Assembly (NCBI GenBank): GCA_014236755.1
Contig: JACCKY010000006.1
Span: forward strand, 27,012 to 91,011
Length of the DNA: 64,000 bases
Direction of reading: 5' to 3'
Source: Candidatus Petromonas tenebris
GTDB taxonomy: Bacteria; Bacillota; Clostridia; Peptostreptococcales; Caminicellaceae
Under the pieces are notes generated by a model that was not told the origin of the DNA, did not search any database, and saw only the letters and a program-made list of their open reading frames with translations. Positions 10,391-19,249 of this stretch are shown in pieces. The first letter of the stretch is position 1. Each line of letters opens with the position of its first letter. A program made the position numbers and the translations under genes.

Positions 10391-11608
10391 TTATTTAATC
10401 TTACTTCTTAAAACCTGTAGAGCTTTTTGTAGCTGCACATCTTCTTTATCACTTATTTCAGGTTTTTCCTTCAACTCATCTGGGAGCTCTACTACTATAT
10501 TGGGCTTTATTCCCGTTCCGTGGATATATTTGCCGCTTGGTGTAAAATACTGTGATATTGTTAGCTTAAATCCTGTTCCATCAGGAAGCTCTTTAACCAT
10601 TTGAACCAAGCCCTTTCCGAAGGTTGTGGTCCCTATTATTTCACCAGCCTTGGAATCCTTTACTGCACCGGTTAAGATTTCTGAAGCACTGGCACTGCCT
10701 TCATTTACTAGTATTACAAACGGATAATTTATCTTATCAGCATCGGATCTTTTGTATTCCCTATTACCTGCCCTGTCTTGAGTATATACTATAACCTGTT
10801 TTCCTAAGAGTTCATCGGCTATTTCAACACATTCACTTAGGGACCCTCCAGGATTATTCCTAAGATCTATTATCAATCCTTTAATGTTCTTATCTTCCAA
10901 TTTCTTTAAATGTACTTTAAAATCATCAGCAGTTTTCTCATCAAACATAGATATTCTTAAATAACCTATTTCATTATCAATAACCCTTGATTTAACCGTC
11001 TTTAATCGTATTTCTTCCCTTTTAATCGTCACTGTAAGGGGGTTTTTCTTTTTAGGTCTTATTATAGTAAGGTCAACATCTGTTCCCGGCTTGCCCTTCA
11101 TCATAGACACAGCTTCATCGAGCTTATCAGCCGTTACTTCCTTATCATTTACCTTTACAATCTTATCTCCCGGTAAAATACCGGCTCTTTCACCTGGAGT
11201 ATCTTCAATAGGAGTTACAACAGTTATATATCCGTCATCTCCAGGGCTTACTATTACACCTATTCCTCCATAGGTTCCCTTGGTGTGAGTCTTAAAGCTG
11301 TCAAATTCAGATTTTGTCATATAAACCGAATAGGGATCACCTAATGCTTCAAATAATCCCTTTATAATCCCATCCTGAAAATCTACATCATTAACAGGCT
11401 TGTAATAATTTTCTTCTATAAAATTTTTAAGACCGAGCACTTTTTCAAACTTTTTATTTAAATTCATCAGATATTTATAATCTTTTTTAGGAAGTATAAC
11501 CTTATTTCCTAATTCCAAAGCAACAAAATTACTTAATGTTAATGTAACAAGACTTGTTAGCATAATAATTACAACTGCACCAAGAAAGGCGGTTCTTTTT
11601 TTGATCAT
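10391..11608 (-). CDS. C-terminal processing peptidase, S41 family (CtpA/CtpB type)
   Basis: Exported serine protease of 405 residues. An N-terminal membrane anchor or signal (residues ~8-32) precedes a PDZ domain (~GTYGGIGVIV to DLTIIRP). The S41 catalytic domain has the nucleophile motif GSASASE (304-310) and general-base lysine in TFGKGLVQ (Lys332). Bacillus CtpB cleaves SpoIVFA during sporulation, and other family members trim cell-wall hydrolase regulators. Its neighbours here, an M23 hydrolase and FtsEX, fit a wall-remodelling job. A terminator precedes it, so it may have its own promoter. Confidence 0.93.
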   Translation of the reverse strand: MIKKRTAFLGAVVIIMLTSLVTLTLSNFVALELGNKVILPKKDYKYLMNLNKKFEKVLGLKNFIEENYYKPVNDVDFQDGIIKGLFEALGDPYSVYMTKSEFDSFKTHTKGTYGGIGVIVSPGDDGYITVVTPIEDTPGERAGILPGDKIVKVNDKEVTADKLDEAVSMMKGKPGTDVDLTIIRPKKKNPLTVTIKREEIRLKTVKSRVIDNEIGYLRISMFDEKTADDFKVHLKKLEDKNIKGLIIDLRNNPGGSLSECVEIADELLGKQVIVYTQDRAGNREYKRSDADKINYPFVILVNEGSASASEILTGAVKDSKAGEIIGTTTFGKGLVQMVKELPDGTGFKLTISQYFTPSGKYIHGTGIKPNIVVELPDELKEKPEISDKEDVQLQKALQVLRSKIK

Positions 11609-11729
11609 ATTTTCACCTCTATGTCATTAATTTTTCAAAAAAATAAAACCCTCGCTATTTTATTCTATTATATTTCAATATTCATTATACCATCTTTAAT
11701 CTATTTAAACAAAATTTATAGAAATAATA

Positions 11730-11758
11730 AAAATCGTAAAGCTAAGCTTTACAATTTT
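11730..11758 (-). terminator. Terminator after the M23 hydrolase gene
   Basis: GTAAAGC / GCTTTAC palindrome followed by a T-rich stretch on the minus strand, immediately beyond the hydrolase stop codon. Confidence 0.7.
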
Positions 11759-11760
11759 TA

Positions 11761-12891
11761 TTATTTACTAACATATCCCATTGGATCTACATATTTACCA
11801 TTTTTACGAACTTCAAAGTGAAGATGGGGTCCAGTGGACAATCCCGAACTTCCAGATTTCGCAATAACTTGTCCCCTTTTAACTTCCTGTCCTTCTTTAA
11901 CAAGTAGCTTTGAGTTATGGGCGTATAAAGTTACTATTCCGCCTCCATGATCTATCATAACGACTCTACCATAACCTCCAAGCCAGTCAGCGTGCATAAC
12001 TGTACCACTTTGAGCAGCTACTACATTACTACCGTAAGGCACTCCTATATCTATACCCGTATGGAGTTTTTTCTTTTTAAGTATTGGGTGAAGTCTATAG
12101 CCGAAAGGAGAAGTAATCCTTGTATATCCTGGCGATGGCCAGGTCATACTTCCCCCAACATATTTTCGGGATGACTGCTTTCTCCTAATTTCTTCTTCGA
12201 GTTTTTTTGCCAGTTTATTTAATTCATCTTCCTGATCCTCAAGAGCCTTATGATCTTTAACAAGCTGCTTCTTGACCCTTTCCATCTCTCCTCTTGAAAC
12301 TACAAGTTTATTTTGCTTTTCCTTTATATTGTTCATAAGAGAAACAAGTTCTGAACTATAGTTTTCAAGAGAGAGCTTCTTTTCCTCTATCAGATCTCTT
12401 TGCTCTTTTAAATATTTTAACAAATCTACATCGTGCTTAAATATTCTTTTAACCATATCTATTCTGGTCAGTAGGTCACTGAAGCTTGCAGAATCTAAAA
12501 GCACCTCCATGTATCCTACCTGTCCATTTTTATACATTACTCTTAGTCTTGAATTTAATACTTCTTTTTTATTTAAAATATTATCTTCTGCTATAGCTAG
12601 ATCATTTTTTGTTTTTTCAATTTTGCTCTTAGTTTCCACTATTTTATCATTGATATCATCTATTTCTCCTTCTAGCTTCTGAATATTTTTTTCTAATCGA
12701 TTAATCTCTGATACCACTGTCTTTTGCTTGTTCTCATTTTCCTTTAATTCCTTTGCTACTTCTTCTATCTTACTATTTATTTCTCGCAGTTTTTCCTTAT
12801 CTTTACTTATATCTAAAGCAAAAACTTCAAAAGTCATTACAAATATGATTATAAAAGATAAAAAAACTATTAAGCTATTTTTAAGTCTCAC
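11761..12891 (-). CDS. Coiled-coil M23 peptidase / murein hydrolase activator (EnvC/CwlO-like)
   Basis: Secreted protein of 376 residues. A signal peptide (RLKNSLIVFLSFIIIFVMTF, cut after VFA) precedes a long coiled coil (~residues 25-240). A C-terminal LytM/M23 domain follows, with zinc-ligand motifs HTGIDIG and HLHFEV. The intact ligands suggest active endopeptidase, unlike degenerate EnvC domains. FtsEX controls coiled-coil hydrolases of this type (EnvC, PcsB, CwlO) from the membrane, and here it lies directly after ftsX. The GTG at 12891 follows GGGGG and begins the signal peptide; a TTG at 12918 is the longer alternative. Confidence 0.88.
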   Translation of the reverse strand: MRLKNSLIVFLSFIIIFVMTFEVFALDISKDKEKLREINSKIEEVAKELKENENKQKTVVSEINRLEKNIQKLEGEIDDINDKIVETKSKIEKTKNDLAIAEDNILNKKEVLNSRLRVMYKNGQVGYMEVLLDSASFSDLLTRIDMVKRIFKHDVDLLKYLKEQRDLIEEKKLSLENYSSELVSLMNNIKEKQNKLVVSRGEMERVKKQLVKDHKALEDQEDELNKLAKKLEEEIRRKQSSRKYVGGSMTWPSPGYTRITSPFGYRLHPILKKKKLHTGIDIGVPYGSNVVAAQSGTVMHADWLGGYGRVVMIDHGGGIVTLYAHNSKLLVKEGQEVKRGQVIAKSGSSGLSTGPHLHFEVRKNGKYVDPMGYVSK

Positions 12892-12919
12892 TTTAGCTCT
12901 AATCCCCCTTTCACACAAA

Positions 12920-13816
12920 TCAAACCTTCAAATATTTTCTCATCGATAAAATGCTCCCCAAGGCCCCAATTCCTGAACCTAAAATTAGAAATATAACAAT
13001 CAAATTGTCCAAAATCAATTGCACTGGAAGAAAGTAAGCAGTAATCATAACATACATTTGAGTAGTTATAAAATCGTAAACATATCTGTATGCAATAAAA
13101 ATCAATGCTATTGCTAGAGCTGACCCAATAAGCCCCAACATACTTCCTTCTATTAGAAAGGGCCATCTTATAAACCAGTTGGTTGCACCTACGTATTTCA
13201 TAATATTAATTTCTCTTCTTCGAGCAGCCACAGTTAACTTGATAGTGTTCCCTATTATAAATATCGATATTGCGATAAGTATTACTATAATCACTAAACC
13301 TACCATTTTTATAAAGTTTGTTATATTTATAAGCTTGTCTATAATATCTTTATAAAATTTTACCTCGTCAACACCTTGAATACCCTGCAGAATACTTACC
13401 ACAGTGCTGCTTTGTTGAACATCCTCTAAAAATACTATATATGAATTGGGTAAGGGATTAGTTTCAAGGCCTTCAAGCAAATATCCATGCTCACCCCAAC
13501 GTTTTTTCATATTTTCAAGGGCTTCTTGCTTTGATTCATACTTTATATCCTTTATCCCTTCTATTTGACTGATTTCTTTTCCTATTTCTTCAATTCTTCC
13601 TTGGTCTATTCCCTCTTCCAGATATACCTGTACAGCATCAAACTGTTCCTTTACTCCCTCGGCTAAGCTATTTATATTTAATATAAGTATTAAAATTATT
13701 CCAAGAATAATTAAAGCAGCTGTGACGGAACCTATGGAAGCTAAACTCATCATTCTATTACGCCATAGATTTTTTAATCCTTCCTTAATCATATATCCAA
13801 TGCTTCTAATTTTCAT
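12920..13816 (-). CDS. ftsX: Cell-division ABC transporter permease FtsX
   Basis: Membrane half of the FtsEX complex, 298 residues. It shows the FtsX layout: a cytoplasmic N-terminus, TM1 (~residues 22-45), a large extracellular loop (~46-165), then three TM segments ending in IVIFLILGSGIGALGSIL. The motif RRREINIMKYVGAT is typical of the FtsX core. The extracellular loop contacts coiled-coil peptidoglycan hydrolases. The ATG at 13816 follows AAGGGTGG and overlaps ftsE by 11 bases, implying translational coupling. Confidence 0.95.
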   Translation of the reverse strand: MKIRSIGYMIKEGLKNLWRNRMMSLASIGSVTAALIILGIILILILNINSLAEGVKEQFDAVQVYLEEGIDQGRIEEIGKEISQIEGIKDIKYESKQEALENMKKRWGEHGYLLEGLETNPLPNSYIVFLEDVQQSSTVVSILQGIQGVDEVKFYKDIIDKLINITNFIKMVGLVIIVILIAISIFIIGNTIKLTVAARRREINIMKYVGATNWFIRWPFLIEGSMLGLIGSALAIALIFIAYRYVYDFITTQMYVMITAYFLPVQLILDNLIVIFLILGSGIGALGSILSMRKYLKV

Positions 13817-14492
13817 AACCGTAGCCACCCTTCTTCTCGTCTCTTACTACTAGTCCATTTTCTAGTGCGATAACTCTCTGCTGCATTAGATCCACAATAT
13901 CTTTGGCATGGGTTGCCATAACTACGGTAGTTCCTCTTCTGTTTATCTGCCTAAGAAGCTTCATGATCTCCCAGGATGTATCGGGATCCAAATTTCCTGT
14001 TGGCTCATCTGCAATAAGTATAGGCGGATTATTTACTATTGCTCTGGCAATTGAAACACGCTGCTGCTCTCCTCCAGAAAGCTGTTCAGGGTACGCCTTT
14101 GCCTTTTTGCTTAGGCCAACCATGCTTAACATCATAGGGACCTGTCTTCTTATTTCCTTGGGACTTGCTTCAACGATCTCCATTGCAAAGGCCACATTTT
14201 CATATACTGTTTTATTTGGAAGTAGCCTAAAATCTTGGAATACCACTCCTGTTTTTCTTCTTACTAGAGGCACTTTTCTTCTATGAATATAGGTAATATC
14301 TTCATTGTCAATAATAATTCGCCCCTGAGTAGGTGCTACTTCCTTTAAAAGCATCTTAACAATAGTAGATTTTCCTGCTCCACTTGGCCCTACTAAAAAG
14401 ACGAATTCACCTTTTTCAATCTTTAAATTTATATTTGAAAGTGCCATAACACCATTTTTATATCTTTTTGAAATATTAACTAATTCAATCAT
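13806..14492 (-). CDS. ftsE: Cell-division ATP-binding protein FtsE
   Basis: ATPase of the FtsEX complex, 228 residues. Walker A GPSGAGKST, signature LSGGEQQRVSIARA, Walker B PILIADEPTGNLDP and the H-loop ATHAKD are all present, as is the family opening MIELVNISKRYKNG. The ATG at 14492 follows GGAG at a proper distance; an upstream extension to 14546 has no ribosome site. It heads the ftsE-ftsX-M23 block. Confidence 0.96.
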   Translation of the reverse strand: MIELVNISKRYKNGVMALSNINLKIEKGEFVFLVGPSGAGKSTIVKMLLKEVAPTQGRIIIDNEDITYIHRRKVPLVRRKTGVVFQDFRLLPNKTVYENVAFAMEIVEASPKEIRRQVPMMLSMVGLSKKAKAYPEQLSGGEQQRVSIARAIVNNPPILIADEPTGNLDPDTSWEIMKLLRQINRRGTTVVMATHAKDIVDLMQQRVIALENGLVVRDEKKGGYGYEN

Positions 14493-14556
14493 TGTACCAA
14501 CTCCTAACATAAATTTATTTCGACATATATTTACTATTTCCTTCAAAAATTTAAGT

Positions 14557-14585
14557 TAAAAAAATAGTCCTTATTGACTATTTTG
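14557..14585 (-). terminator. Terminator-like hairpin upstream of ftsE
   Basis: AATAGTC and GACTATT pair around a short loop, with a T-run on the minus strand. No intact gene precedes it on that strand. It directly abuts repeat copy B, so it may be a leftover terminator of a lost gene. Confidence 0.55.
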
Positions 14586-14594
14586 TCCTTGCAT

Positions 14595-14794
14595 AGGAAT
14601 TCAAACATTTTTTGAAAAAAATTGCAGGTATAAAGCAAAGTAAATTCAAGCGATGCAAGAAATTACAAACTTTTACCAGTTAAATATTAAAAAGGCTAAC
14701 AGCTAACAAGAGCCAAGAGCTAAGAACTAATTAGGGCTACCAACTACAAACTACTAACTACGAACCAACAAATGCGTCGAAGACGCCTTTGTTC
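14595..14794 (-). repeat. Heptamer-based dispersed repeat, copy B
   Basis: Inverted relative to copy A. It starts AGGAATTCAAAC and ends in a near-perfect hairpin around GCGTCGAAGACGC, the same sequence as the reverse complement of the copy F hairpin. Seven-base-period runs such as CTACCAA, CTACTAA and CTACGAA occupy 14700-14785. It lacks 75 bases present in copy C, with clean junctions. Confidence 0.9.
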
Positions 14795-14848
14795 ATAGAT
14801 ATATTATAATGGTTTTCTCTGCTTGAAATAAAGTATTGTTTGATGTAA

Positions 14849-15101
14849 ATTTATTCCATACCAGTAGTATCTATCCATACCAAATATTTAGGTGGGGTAG
14901 TTTATGGACTACCTTTGACTAATACCGAAGATTTTTCATTATATCATTTAAATAAAGCTTTTATATGCACAGTACCTTGGAATAGTCCCGAACCCTATGT
15001 AAGATTTTCAGTAACCTTTGAAGCCAAAAACTTTGATGAGAAAAAAAAGAATAATTAATGAATTGAAAAACAGATTGTTAAAGCTTGAATTAGTTTTTTA
15101 A
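14849..15101 (+). pseudogene. 3' fragment of a class I/II aminotransferase (LL-DAP aminotransferase-like)
   Basis: No start or catalytic core is present. A frame from 14849 reads IYSIPVVSIHTKYLGG, then DFSLYHLNKAF and TVPWNSPEPYVRFSVTFEAK. This resembles from memory the last 60 residues of aminotransferases annotated as LL-diaminopimelate or aspartate aminotransferase. The frame shifts by one base in an eight-A run (15041-15048) and resumes as RIINELKNRLLKLELVF before TAA. A hairpin terminator follows. It appears to be the decayed end of a deleted gene. Identity is tentative; decay is clear. Confidence 0.5.
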
Positions 15102-15112
15102 GCATAAGTCAA

Positions 15113-15140
15113 GGACAGAGAAATTTCTCTATCCCTATTT
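15113..15140 (+). terminator. Terminator of the aminotransferase remnant
   Basis: GGACAGAGAAA and TTTCTCTATCC form a hairpin followed by a modestly T-rich stretch, just after the remnant's stop codon. Confidence 0.55.
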
Positions 15141-15164
15141 ATATTGAGTTAATCAAATAAAATC

Positions 15165-15193
15165 TTGACAAAATTAATTTTATTTATTATTAT
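15165..15193 (+). promoter_or_regulatory. Sigma-A promoter of the iron-transport operon
   Basis: TTGACA (15165-15170) and TATTAT (15188-15193) with a 17-base spacer, facing the iron-binding protein gene and followed at once by a Fur box. Confidence 0.75.
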
Positions 15194-15205
15194 TGAACTG
15201 TTAGT

Positions 15206-15224
15206 GATAATGATAATTATTATT
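15206..15224 (+). promoter_or_regulatory. Fur box
   Basis: GATAATGATAATTATTATT matches the classical 19-base Fur box at 17 of 19 positions. A second partial element, GATTATTATC, lies at about 15235-15244. Its place just after the -10 box predicts repression by iron-loaded Fur. Confidence 0.88.
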
Positions 15225-15400
15225 AATTTCTATTGATTATTATCAAGCCTTTATTCATTGGTATTTAATTCTTTTTTAAAGGAGGTGATCTGGCAAAGGA
15301 TTGGTATATTATATTGGAACTTTAGTAGCAAATATTTAGCTCCTATTATGTGCTAAATATTTCAATTAGACTTATTATTTTAAGAGGAGGATTTTTAAAT

Positions 15401-16486
15401 ATGAAAAGGAAATTATCTGTAGTTTCTTTAAGTTTTGTATTAATATTGTTGATAGCTACCCTTGCTGGTTGTTCTACTGGCCAGGAAAAAACTGCAAATA
15501 TTCAGGAAGAAGCTTTAAATAGCAAGAAAGAAAATCAAGTTGTGAATCTTTATACTGATAGACATTATGATACAGATGAAAAACTATATGAATTATTTAC
15601 TGAGGAAACTGGAATAAAGGTAAACGTAGTTAAAGGAAAATCCGATGAATTGATAGAAAGACTTGCAAGGGAAGGTAAGGACACTGAGGCTGATTTACTC
15701 ATTACTGCAGATGCAGGAAGATTACACAGAGCAAAGACAAAAGACTTGCTACAACCTGTAACAAGTAATACTTTAACTAACAATATCCCTACAAACTTAA
15801 GGGATAAGGATAATGAATGGTTTGGTCTGACTGTAAGAGGCAGAATTATAGTGTATTCTAAAGACCGAGTAGATCCTTCGGAACTTTCAACCTATGAAGA
15901 TCTAGTAAATCCTAAGTGGAAGGGAAAAATCTTAGTTAGATCATCATCAAACATATACAATCAATCCCTATTAGCTTCATTCATAGCAATTGATGGCGAA
16001 GAAAAGGCTAAACAATGGGCAAAAGGTATAGTAGAAAATATGGCACGTGATCCCCAAGGAAACGATAGAGCTCAGGCAACTGCTGTAGTTGCAGGTGAAG
16101 GTGATATTGCCATAATGAATACATACTACATTGGTAAAATGCTAAACTCTTCTAACCCTGAAGAAGTAAAGGTTGCTAAAAATGTAGGTATTTTCTTCCC
16201 CAATCAGGATACTACAGGAACTCACATAAATGTAAGCGGAGTTGGACTTACCAAATATGCTAAAAATAAAGAAAATGCAATAAAGTTTATGGAATTTCTA
16301 TCAAGCCCAAAGGCTCAAGAACAATTTGCTCAGGCCAACTATGAATATCCTGCTAACCCTTCAGTAGAACCTTCAGATTTACTAAAATCTTGGGGAGAAT
16401 TCAAACCGCAAAATATTAACTTATCTAAACTAGGAGAGTTTAATCAAAAAGCAGTTGAAATATTTAATGAAGTGGGTTGGAAGTAA
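15401..16486 (+). CDS. Ferric-iron ABC transporter substrate-binding lipoprotein
   Basis: Extracellular iron-binding lipoprotein of the FutA/FbpA/AfuA group, 361 residues. A lipoprotein signal ends at the lipobox LAGC. The mature part opens VNLYTDRHYDTDEKLYELFT, typical of this group. The tyrosine pair expected to bind Fe3+ is in NTYYIGKML. The ATG at 15401 follows GAGGAGG; a longer frame from 15350 adds a non-signal extension without a ribosome site. It is first of a three-gene transporter operon behind a Fur-controlled promoter. An internal terminator follows it, so it should be made in excess over the permease. Confidence 0.93.
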   Translation: MKRKLSVVSLSFVLILLIATLAGCSTGQEKTANIQEEALNSKKENQVVNLYTDRHYDTDEKLYELFTEETGIKVNVVKGKSDELIERLAREGKDTEADLLITADAGRLHRAKTKDLLQPVTSNTLTNNIPTNLRDKDNEWFGLTVRGRIIVYSKDRVDPSELSTYEDLVNPKWKGKILVRSSSNIYNQSLLASFIAIDGEEKAKQWAKGIVENMARDPQGNDRAQATAVVAGEGDIAIMNTYYIGKMLNSSNPEEVKVAKNVGIFFPNQDTTGTHINVSGVGLTKYAKNKENAIKFMEFLSSPKAQEQFAQANYEYPANPSVEPSDLLKSWGEFKPQNINLSKLGEFNQKAVEIFNEVGWK

Positions 16487-16510
16487 TTTATTCAGAGTAA
16501 TTTAGAAAAG

Positions 16511-16535
16511 AGCAGCCTTTAAGGCTGCTTTTTTC
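16511..16535 (+). terminator. Attenuating terminator between binding protein and permease genes
   Basis: AGCAGCCT / AGGCTGCT stem with a three-base loop and six Ts. Partial read-through would supply the downstream permease and ATPase. Confidence 0.8.
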
Positions 16536-16555
16536 AAAAAAGGAAGTGTTAAAAG

Positions 16556-18199
16556 TTGCTTAGAATTAGAGATTTAAAATTTAACTTTAATATCTGGTCA
16601 GTTTTAAGTTTTATATTTATTTCCTTAATAGTTTTGCCAAATTTAAATATTTTAATTAATATTTTGAATCATCCAAACGAAAACTGGAATCATATTAAGG
16701 AATACCTTTTAAAAGACTATATATTTAATTCTGTAATATTAGTCATATTCACTGGGATATTTACTATATTGATAGGTGTGAGCCTATCATGGATAATTTC
16801 TGTATATGATTTTCCCTTTAGAAGATTTTTTAAATGGGGACTAGTTTTACCCCTTGCAATACCTCCCTATATAGCAGCATATACATACAACGGTTTATTA
16901 AACTATACAGGAGTTATTCAAAGCTTTTTGAGAAATAACTTCCACATACGAGTCAATCAAAAATATTTTGATGTCATGTCAGCTCAGGGTGCTGTATTCA
17001 TATTTACCATGTTTCTATTTCCCTATGTATATATAATTACAAAATCTTTCTTTGAAAAACAGTCTGCTTCATTAATAGAAAACGGAAGAGTTTTAGGTCG
17101 GAGCTCTCTGGAAATCTTTCTATATGTAGCACTACCTATATCAAGAACCGCCATTGTAGGTGGAGTCAGTCTAGTTATACTTGAAGTTTTAAATGATTAT
17201 GGAGTTGTTAAGTATTTCGGCATACCTACATTTAGTACTGCTATCTTTAAAACCTGGTTTGCAATGGGAGATATAGACTCTGCCATAAGGCTTTCCGCTT
17301 CATTGATGTTTATGATATTTTGTATTTTAACGTTAGAGAAATTTTTACGGGGAAGAAAACAGTTTAGCTACACTACTTCAAAGGTCAGACCGATTTCCCG
17401 TATAGAATTGAAGGGATCAAAAAAAATATTAGCCTTTACCTTCTGTTTTTCAATTTTCAGCCTTGGTTTTATAATTCCTACTCTGCAGCTGATTCACTGG
17501 AGCCTACTTACATATAGAAAAATTTTAAATACAAAGTTTTTAACCATGATATCAAATTCCCTGATTATAGCCCTGTTATCCTCAGGCATCATTATTATTC
17601 TAGCCGTAATTATCGCAAACAACTGCAGAATAAGCAAGGGACCTCTTTCTAAAATCTATTCCAAAATTATAGTAATGGGTTACTCGATTCCTGGAGCCGT
17701 GATAGCGATAGCCGTAATAGTCTTCTTTGTAGCTTTGGATAATAAGTTATACTGGCTTTACAGAATGATAAATGACACTTCAAGCAAATTGGTTCTGAGT
17801 ACAAGTATAGTAATGCTCATTTTTGCTTATGTAATAAGATTTCTAGCTATTGGTTATAATTCTATAGAGTCGGGTTTTGAAAAAGTTGGCAAGAAATTTT
17901 TTGAAGCTTCTAGAACTCTAGGGATGAATATAACAGAAACCTTTTTTAAGGTAGATTTTAAGATGATAAGGCATGCAATTTTAGGCGGTTTTCTCCTTGT
18001 TTTTGTAGACATCTTAAAGGAGCTACCCCTCACTTTGATTCTAAGGCCCTTTAACTTCAATACTTTGGCTACCAAATCCTTTGAATATGCCAATGATGAA
18101 ATGATCCATGAAGCTGCTGTTTCTTCACTTATCATTATAATAATAAGTGTTATTTTAATCTATTTCTTTTATAAAATAGGCGATAAGGAGGCTACCTAA
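16556..18199 (+). CDS. Ferric-iron ABC transporter permease
   Basis: Fused two-domain permease of the FbpB type, 547 residues with about twelve membrane segments. Each half carries an ATPase-contact EAA-like loop: ENGRVLGRSSLEIFLYVALP in the first and EASRTLGMNITETFFKVDF in the second. It starts at TTG after AGGAAG; no better start is near. Its stop overlaps the ATPase start (TAATG). It acts with the binding protein and ATPase to import ferric iron. Confidence 0.92.
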   Translation: MLRIRDLKFNFNIWSVLSFIFISLIVLPNLNILINILNHPNENWNHIKEYLLKDYIFNSVILVIFTGIFTILIGVSLSWIISVYDFPFRRFFKWGLVLPLAIPPYIAAYTYNGLLNYTGVIQSFLRNNFHIRVNQKYFDVMSAQGAVFIFTMFLFPYVYIITKSFFEKQSASLIENGRVLGRSSLEIFLYVALPISRTAIVGGVSLVILEVLNDYGVVKYFGIPTFSTAIFKTWFAMGDIDSAIRLSASLMFMIFCILTLEKFLRGRKQFSYTTSKVRPISRIELKGSKKILAFTFCFSIFSLGFIIPTLQLIHWSLLTYRKILNTKFLTMISNSLIIALLSSGIIIILAVIIANNCRISKGPLSKIYSKIIVMGYSIPGAVIAIAVIVFFVALDNKLYWLYRMINDTSSKLVLSTSIVMLIFAYVIRFLAIGYNSIESGFEKVGKKFFEASRTLGMNITETFFKVDFKMIRHAILGGFLLVFVDILKELPLTLILRPFNFNTLATKSFEYANDEMIHEAAVSSLIIIIISVILIYFFYKIGDKEAT

Positions 18200-18915
18200 T
18201 GTTTGTTGAAATCAGAGGACTAAGTTTTAAATATAAAAATTCTAAAGAAGAAACTTTAAAGAATTTTAATCTTAATATAAAGAAAGGAGAAACAGTTTCT
18301 ATTTTAGGAGAAAGCGGGAGTGGGAAAAGTACAATCTTAAGACTTATTTCTGGTCTTGAGATACCAAACAGTGGAATAATTAAAATAAATAATAGATTGA
18401 TAGTTAATGATAATACCTTTGTACTTCCGGAAAAAAGAGAAATCGGCATGGTATTTCAAGATTATGCCCTATTTCCCCATATGACTGTAGCTCAAAATAT
18501 TAAGTTCGGACTGAAAAAATTAAGTAAAAAAGAAAAAAGTAAAAGGTTAAAAGAGGTTTTAGAATTGGTAAGCCTGGAAAAATTCGAGGAGAGATATCCC
18601 TATGAATTGAGTGGAGGCCAGCAGCAGAGAGTTGCATTGGCAAGGGCTCTAGCTCCCAAACCTTCATTACTTTTACTGGATGAACCCTTCAGCAACCTAG
18701 ATGCAACTCTCCAGTCTAAAATAAGAAGGGAACTAAAAAAAATATTAAATCATACGGGAATAACATCTATCTTCGTTACTCATGATAAGGAGGACTCTAG
18801 AGCTATTGCCGACAAAGTAGTGATTTTAAAGGATGGGAAAATAATCCAAACAGGATGTCCAAAGAATGTCCTTGATAATCCACTTTCCGGCTATGTAACT
18901 GAGATGCTTGGATAA
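18199..18915 (+). CDS. Ferric-iron ABC transporter ATP-binding protein
   Basis: ATPase of the iron importer, 238 residues. Walker A GESGSGKST, Q-loop MVFQDYALFPHMTV, signature [15 protein letters not shown], Walker B LLLLDEPFSNLDA and switch VTHDKEDS are present. It lacks the roughly 100-residue C-terminal regulatory domain of longer FbpC proteins. One-base overlap with the permease gene gives translational coupling. Confidence 0.93.
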   Translation: MFVEIRGLSFKYKNSKEETLKNFNLNIKKGETVSILGESGSGKSTILRLISGLEIPNSGIIKINNRLIVNDNTFVLPEKREIGMVFQDYALFPHMTVAQNIKFGLKKLSKKEKSKRLKEVLELVSLEKFEERYPYELSGGQQQRVALARALAPKPSLLLLDEPFSNLDATLQSKIRRELKKILNHTGITSIFVTHDKEDSRAIADKVVILKDGKIIQTGCPKNVLDNPLSGYVTEMLG

Positions 18916-19160
18916 TATAAGAAGCAAGTAATAGTAGATGTTCATCAAAATCATCTACCATATCTTTGTTTAGACTCAAGAGATAATATTTTTTCTGCTG
19001 ACAATCCAGTATAAAATTAACATTTAATATATTTTTTCAAAATATTATGCAATATTCTATGTTATCTATATATCAGCATAAATGCCGTGTCGGATTTTGT
19101 AATAATTTGTTATTTTATCAATTTTATTGCTTAAATCCTATGTTTTTTAACATTTGCCGT

Positions 19161-19209
19161 CAAAAAATAACAAAGTCTACGACAATATCATCTGTCATAG
19201 ACTTTGTTA
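19161..19209 (-). terminator. Terminator of the Lon-like protease gene
   Basis: Long hairpin (AACAAAGTCTA ... TAGACTTTGTT) with an inner GACA/TGTC pairing, followed on the minus strand by ATTTTTTG. The rest of 18916-19160 holds a small GTAGATG/CATCTAC inverted repeat and no gene I can support. Confidence 0.8.
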
Positions 19210-19249
19210 GTTATTTTAAAATATATTTTGAATATCAAAACTCTTTTTA

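Noticed and set aside
14493..14546. 18-residue N-terminal extension of FtsE
   Set aside because: The extension has no ribosome site and FtsE proteins begin at the ATG at 14492.
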